DNA of 64,000 nucleotides, taken from NCBI GenBank assembly GCA_000824805.1, contig CCNA01000026.1, positions 19,483-83,482 of the forward strand, in the 5' to 3' direction. Below the pieces are notes generated by a model, which was given only the letters and a program-made list of their open reading frames with translations, ran no database searches and had not been told where the DNA came from. The DNA comes from Mesorhizobium sp. SOD10 (GTDB taxonomy: Bacteria; Pseudomonadota; Alphaproteobacteria; Rhizobiales; Rhizobiaceae). Of the stretch, positions 60,107 through 64,000 are shown in pieces. Both the position numbers and the translations under genes were made by a program. Each line of letters starts with the position of its first letter. Positions within the stretch are counted from its first letter, which is position 1.

Positions 60107-61423
60107 TCAATCCACGAAGATCAGCGCCGGCGTCTCCAGCAGCGCCTTGATCCGCTGCACGAACACCGCGGCATCCCAGCCGTCGATGACCCGGTGGTCG
60201 AAGCTGGACGACAGGTTCATCATCTTGCGCGGAATGAACTGCGTGCCGTCCCACACCGGCCGCACCATGATCTTGTTGACGCCGACGATCGCCACTTCCG
60301 GATAGTTGATGACCGGCGTCGTCGCCACGCCGCCCATGGCGCCGAGCGAGGTGATGGTGATGGTGGAGCCGGAGAGTTCCTCGCGGCTCGCCGTGCCGGC
60401 CTTGGCCGCATCGGCCAGGCGGTTGACCTCCGCTGCGCAATCCCAGAGATCGCGCGCCTCGGCATGTTTCACGACCGGCACCACCAGCCCGTTCGGCGTC
60501 TGGGCGGCGATGCCGATATGGATGCCTTCATGCTGGTGGATGATGCCGGCATCGTCGTCGAACAGCGCGTTGAGGTTGGGCTGCTCGCCGATCGCCTTGA
60601 CCATCGCCCGCATCAGGAATGGCAGCAGCGTCAGCTTGGGCCTCTCTAGACCACTCTTGGCCGCCCGCTTCTCCTTGTTCAGCGTCGCGCGCAATTCTTC
60701 CAATGCCGTGACGTCGATCTCCTCGACATAGGTGATGTGCGGGATGCGCGATTTGGCGAGCGACATCTTTTCGGCGATCTTGCGCCGCAGCCCCACGACC
60801 TTGATGTCCTCGACGCCGTCCTTCTGGGCAAGCCCGGTGGCGCGGGCGAGTTGCGGGCCCCGCGCGAGGAACGCGTCGATGTCCTCATGGCTGATGCGTC
60901 CCGCCGGACCGCTGCCCGGCACCTGGCGCAGATCGATGCCGGCCTCCTTGGCGCGCAGGCGGACGGCAGGCGAGGCCAGCGGCTTCTCGCCTTCCGCGCG
61001 CGGCGCGCCGGAGACGGAGGCGGGGCGCATGGCTTTCGGCGCGGCTGCTGGCGAAACCTTAGCCGGCGGGTCGGCTGGCTTTGGCGCCGCGACCGCCGCC
61101 GGCGACGGTACCGCCTCGGCCGGCTTAGCCGCTGCCTTCACCTCCGGCGCTGGCTCGACGGCAGCCTTCACATTGCCTTCGCCGGCCACCTTCAGCCGCA
61201 CGATCGGCGAGCCGATCGCCACCGTGTCGCCGATCTCGGCGCCAAGCCAGAGGATCTCGCCGTCGACGGGGGACGGGATCTCGACGGTTGCCTTGTCGGT
61301 CATGACGGCGGCCAGCACCGTATCCTCGCGCACGAGGTCGCCGACCTTGACATGCCATTCGACAAGCTCGGCCTCGGCGACGCCTTCGCCGACATCGGGA
61401 AGCTTGATGACGTGCTCACCCAT
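60107..61423 (-). CDS. bkdB: Branched-chain 2-oxoacid dehydrogenase E2 (acyltransferase)
   Basis: A 438-residue E2 core. Lipoyl domain at residues 1-80 with the lipoylated lysine in VMTDKATVEIPSPVDG. An Ala/Pro-rich linker of about 65 residues follows. The E3/E1-binding domain contains ASPAVRLRAKEAGIDLRQVPG, and the catalytic domain ends SSSFDHRVIDGWDAAVF with the active-site HRxxDG. It transfers the acyl group of isobutyryl-, 2-methylbutyryl- or isovaleryl-lipoamide to CoA. Start 61423 (MGEHVIK) is 13 bases after the E1beta stop. Confidence 0.95.
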   Translation of the reverse strand: MGEHVIKLPDVGEGVAEAELVEWHVKVGDLVREDTVLAAVMTDKATVEIPSPVDGEILWLGAEIGDTVAIGSPIVRLKVAGEGNVKAAVEPAPEVKAAAKPAEAVPSPAAVAAPKPADPPAKVSPAAAPKAMRPASVSGAPRAEGEKPLASPAVRLRAKEAGIDLRQVPGSGPAGRISHEDIDAFLARGPQLARATGLAQKDGVEDIKVVGLRRKIAEKMSLAKSRIPHITYVEEIDVTALEELRATLNKEKRAAKSGLERPKLTLLPFLMRAMVKAIGEQPNLNALFDDDAGIIHQHEGIHIGIAAQTPNGLVVPVVKHAEARDLWDCAAEVNRLADAAKAGTASREELSGSTITITSLGAMGGVATTPVINYPEVAIVGVNKIMVRPVWDGTQFIPRKMMNLSSSFDHRVIDGWDAAVFVQRIKALLETPALIFVD

Positions 61424-61436
61424 CTCAGGCCTCCCC

Positions 61437-62450
61437 CTAAGCTTCCAACGTTTCAAGCAGCGCGCGCCCGACCCGCGACGGGCCGGGGAAATAGTCCCAT
61501 TCCTGCGCGTGCGGGTAGGGCGTGTCCCAGCCAGCGACCCGCGCCACCGGCGCCTCCAGTTGGTAAAAGCAGTTTTCCTGCACCAGCGAGACCAGCTCGG
61601 CGCCGAAGCCGGAGGTCAGCGTCGCCTCATGCACGACGACGCAGCGGCCGGTCTTCTTCACCGAGGCGACGATCGTGTCGAGGTCGAGCGGCAGCAGCGT
61701 CCTGAGGTCGATCACCTCGGCGTCGATGCCGGTCTCCTCGGCCGCCGCCTGCGCCACATAGACCATCGTGCCGTAAGCGAGCACGGTGACCGCCGATCCC
61801 GGCCTGCGGATCGCCGCCTTGCCGAGCGGGATCGTGTAGTGGCCGTCGGCGACCTCGCCGAGCTCATGCTTCGACCATGGCGTCACCGGCTTGTCATGGT
61901 GGCCGTCGAACGGGCCGTTATAGAGCCGCTTCGGCTCGAGGAAGATCACCGGATCCGGATCCTCGATCGCCGCGATCAGCAGCCCCTTGGCGTCATGCGG
62001 ATTGGAGGGCACGATCACCTTCAGGCCGGAGACATGGGTGAACAGCGCTTCCGGGCTCTGGCTGTGCGTCTGGCCGCCGAAAATGCCGCCGCCGGTCGGC
62101 ATGCGCACCACGATCGGGCAGGTGAAGTCGCCGTTCGAACGGTAACGCAGCCGCGCCGCCTCCGATACGATCTGGTCGTAGGCCGGATAAACATAGTCGG
62201 CAAACTGCACCTCGACACAAGGGCGCAGTCCGTAGGCGGCCATGCCGATGGCCGAACCGACGATGCCGGATTCGCTGATCGGCGCATCGAAGCAGCGGCT
62301 CTTCCCGTATTTGGCCTGCAGGCCTTGCGTGGCGCGGAAGACGCCGCCGAAAAAGCCGACATCCTCGCCATAGACGATGACCTGGCTGTCGCGCCCCATC
62401 GAGACGTCGAGCGCGTCGCGGATCGCCTCGATCATGGTTTTTCTCGGCAT
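61437..62450 (-). CDS. bkdA2: Branched-chain 2-oxoacid dehydrogenase E1 beta
   Basis: A 337-residue E1 beta subunit. It has VYGEDVGFFGGVFRATQGLQ, DAPISESGIVGSAIGMAAYG, CPIVVRMPTGGGIFGGQTHS and DLRTLLPLDLDTIVASVKKTG. Together with the alpha subunit it decarboxylates branched-chain 2-oxoacids. The start is two bases after the E1alpha stop, so the two are coupled. Confidence 0.95.
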   Translation of the reverse strand: MPRKTMIEAIRDALDVSMGRDSQVIVYGEDVGFFGGVFRATQGLQAKYGKSRCFDAPISESGIVGSAIGMAAYGLRPCVEVQFADYVYPAYDQIVSEAARLRYRSNGDFTCPIVVRMPTGGGIFGGQTHSQSPEALFTHVSGLKVIVPSNPHDAKGLLIAAIEDPDPVIFLEPKRLYNGPFDGHHDKPVTPWSKHELGEVADGHYTIPLGKAAIRRPGSAVTVLAYGTMVYVAQAAAEETGIDAEVIDLRTLLPLDLDTIVASVKKTGRCVVVHEATLTSGFGAELVSLVQENCFYQLEAPVARVAGWDTPYPHAQEWDYFPGPSRVGRALLETLEA

Positions 62451-62452
62451 GA

Positions 62453-63685
62453 TCAGACCCCCGCCTGCTGGCGCTGCCGCCTAAGATGCGGCGGCATCTC
62501 GGCATAGACGCCTTCGAACATGTCGCGCGTCGATGGCTTGCCGCCGGCATGCAGCGTGCCATGGCTTTCGGCCTCCTTCTGCGCCGCGATCACCGTTTCG
62601 AGGATCTCGGCCTCCACCTGGGTGTGCCGATCCTCGGACCAGACTTTCTTGTGGATCAGATGGTTCTTCAGCCGGATGACCGGGTCGCCGAGCGGCCAGG
62701 CATCCGACTCGGCCTTCGGCCGGTAGGCGGACGGGTCGTCCGACGTCGAATGCGCGCCGACGCGGTAGGTGACATATTCGACCAGCGTCGGCCCGAGATT
62801 GGCGCGCGCCCGCTCGACTGCCCATTTGGCCACAGCATGGACGGCGAGATAGTCGTTGCCGTCGACGCGCAGCGAAGGAATTCCGAAGCCCAGCCCGCGC
62901 GCGGCAAACGTGCCGGAGCCGCCGCGCGCGATCCCCTGGAAAGTCGAGATCGCCCACTGGTTGTTGACGACGTTGAGCACGACAGGAGCCTTGTAGGTAG
63001 AGGCAAACACCAGCGCGGAATGGAAATCGGACTCCGCGGTCGAGCCGTCGCCGATCCAGGCGGCGGCGATGCGCGAATCGTTGGAGATCGCCGAGGCCAT
63101 CGCCCAGCCGACCGCCTGGATATATTGCGTCGCCAGGTTGCCGGAGATCGAGAAGAAGCCGTGCTCCTTCGACGAATACATGATCGGCAGCTGCCGGCCC
63201 TTCAGCGGATCGGCCTCGTTGGAATAGATCTGGTTCATCATCGAGACCATCGGATAGCCGTCGGCGATCAGAAGGCCGGCCTGCCGGTAAGTCGGGAAAT
63301 TCATGTCGCCCGGCTGCAGCGCCTTGCGGAAGGCGCAGCTCACCGCCTCCTCGCCCAGATGCTGCATGTAGAAGGAGGTCTTGCCCTGGCGCTGCGCCAT
63401 CTGCATGCGCGCATCGAAGGTCCTGAGCGTCATCATATGGCGCAGGCCCTCGAGCAGTTCCTCGTCGCTGAGCAGCCCGGCCCAGGGCCCGACAGCCTCG
63501 CCGGCGCGGTTGAGCACGCGGATGATGGAGAAAGCCATGTCGCGGATGGTGCGCGGATCGACATCGATCTCGGGGCGCGGCACCGAGCCGGCCTTGGGAA
63601 TGGTCACATTGGAGAAATCGGGCGTGCCGCCGGGCCGCACCTCGGGCTCGGGCACATGGAAGCGCAACAGTCCAGCATCGGCCAT
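62453..63685 (-). CDS. bkdA1: Branched-chain 2-oxoacid dehydrogenase E1 alpha
   Basis: A 410-residue E1 alpha subunit that binds thiamine diphosphate. The ThDP motif is AAWIGDGSTAESDFHSALVF ending VLNVVNNQWA (GDG..NN), about residues 220-255. MQLAQRQGK-like MAQRQGKTSFYMQHLGEEA and the phosphorylation-loop region RVGAHSTSDDPSAYR are typical of the branched-chain enzyme. The ATG at 63685 (MADAGLL) follows GGAGGATG. It is the first gene of the operon. Confidence 0.95.
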   Translation of the reverse strand: MADAGLLRFHVPEPEVRPGGTPDFSNVTIPKAGSVPRPEIDVDPRTIRDMAFSIIRVLNRAGEAVGPWAGLLSDEELLEGLRHMMTLRTFDARMQMAQRQGKTSFYMQHLGEEAVSCAFRKALQPGDMNFPTYRQAGLLIADGYPMVSMMNQIYSNEADPLKGRQLPIMYSSKEHGFFSISGNLATQYIQAVGWAMASAISNDSRIAAAWIGDGSTAESDFHSALVFASTYKAPVVLNVVNNQWAISTFQGIARGGSGTFAARGLGFGIPSLRVDGNDYLAVHAVAKWAVERARANLGPTLVEYVTYRVGAHSTSDDPSAYRPKAESDAWPLGDPVIRLKNHLIHKKVWSEDRHTQVEAEILETVIAAQKEAESHGTLHAGGKPSTRDMFEGVYAEMPPHLRRQRQQAGV

Positions 63686-64000
63686 AAGCTCACATCCTCC
63701 AATGTTGCCGGTGCGATATTTGCACATCCGCGCCGCCGGACCAGTGCGAATTCGCCGAGTCTGGGCGCGGCCGTCCTGCCCGGTCGCTGGCCTTGGCAGG
63801 CCGATGCGGCACGCAAGCGCCAAGATGCAGATATGGCGGCGAAATTTCTTGTCGATGTTTTTGGCTGGCGCGCAATTTGGCGGAAGTTTGCGGGGTAGTT
63901 GCTGTCAGAAAATGCAAGTGGGAGGCTGCGGTCGAGCGCGGCCTTCCCCTTCTCCCCTTGTGGGAGAAGGTGTCGCCGAAGGCGACGGATGAGGGGTGCT
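63686..64000. other. Upstream region of the bkd operon
   Basis: This 315-base end segment has no gene that I recognise. On the minus strand, TCGACA (63850-63855) and TATCTG (63828-63833), 16 bases apart, are a possible promoter for the operon. A variant of repeat family D, CCCCTTCTCCCCTTGTGGGA then GAAGGCGACGGATGAGGGG, lies at 63946-64000 and may continue past the window. Confidence 0.45.

Overview
The window reads as an ordinary stretch of a high-GC rhizobial chromosome, most likely Mesorhizobium or a close relative in the Phyllobacteriaceae. Signs of this are the GC-rich codon use, a GAAC-N7-GAAC LexA site of the alphaproteobacterial type, the leuD / leuB / asd neighbourhood, many ABC importers with their own regulators, and several families of short palindromic intergenic repeats. 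There is no rRNA, prophage, complete insertion sequence or CRISPR array, and I see no recognisable defence system. One tRNA gene, tRNA-Gly(GCC), lies at 28843.

Layout. 1-5.5 kb: bestrophin-like channel, ACT protein, acetyltransferase, asd (with a Thr/Lys-rich leader ORF upstream) and a DEAD-box helicase. 5.6-11 kb: OB-fold/DUF805 membrane protein, acetyltransferase, leuB, VOC protein, RidA, exported protein, leuD. 11-15 kb: acetyltransferase, ArsR repressor with two AHSA1/SRPBCC proteins, DUF72 protein, FAD oxidoreductase. 15-17.3 kb: two-component system. 18-19.7 kb: CitE-like lyase, DUF1737 protein, a MITE-like element, zinc metallopeptidase. 19.9-25.7 kb: the SOS mutagenesis cassette imuA-imuB-dnaE2. 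25.9-29.7 kb: Trm112-like and LON-N proteins, thioredoxin-TPR protein, a truncated prolyl-tRNA deacylase, tRNA-Gly, small exported protein.

30-32.5 kb: AsnC/Lrp regulator divergent from arginase and ornithine cyclodeaminase, an arginine-to-proline route. 32.5-37.2 kb: ribose-class ABC importer with its LacI-type repressor and a 26-bp palindromic operator. 37.6-44.7 kb: flavin monooxygenase-like protein, RpiR regulator, and a ferric-type ABC importer followed by an FTR1-like membrane protein with a duplicated E-x-x-E motif. 44.9-49.1 kb: a frameshifted methyltransferase-like gene, a multi-pass membrane protein and a second two-component system. 49.1-56.3 kb: AraC regulator divergent from a sugar ABC operon that ends in a Gfo/Idh/MocA-aldo/keto reductase fusion. 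56.5-58.2 kb: AsnC/Lrp regulator divergent from a saccharopine/lysine dehydrogenase-family gene. 58.5-63.7 kb: branched-chain 2-oxoacid dehydrogenase operon (E1alpha, E1beta, E2, E3).

Most unusual points: (i) the asd leader ORF, which looks like a threonine/lysine attenuator; (ii) a palindromic intergenic repeat inserted in frame inside imuA; (iii) an in-frame stop just before a basic tail of the DEAD-box helicase; (iv) the oxidoreductase fusion; (v) the FTR1-like protein in a ferric-type operon; (vi) dense, layered repeat families, some of which abut or supply stop codons. All functional statements rest on recognising protein families by eye; no search or structure computation was run.
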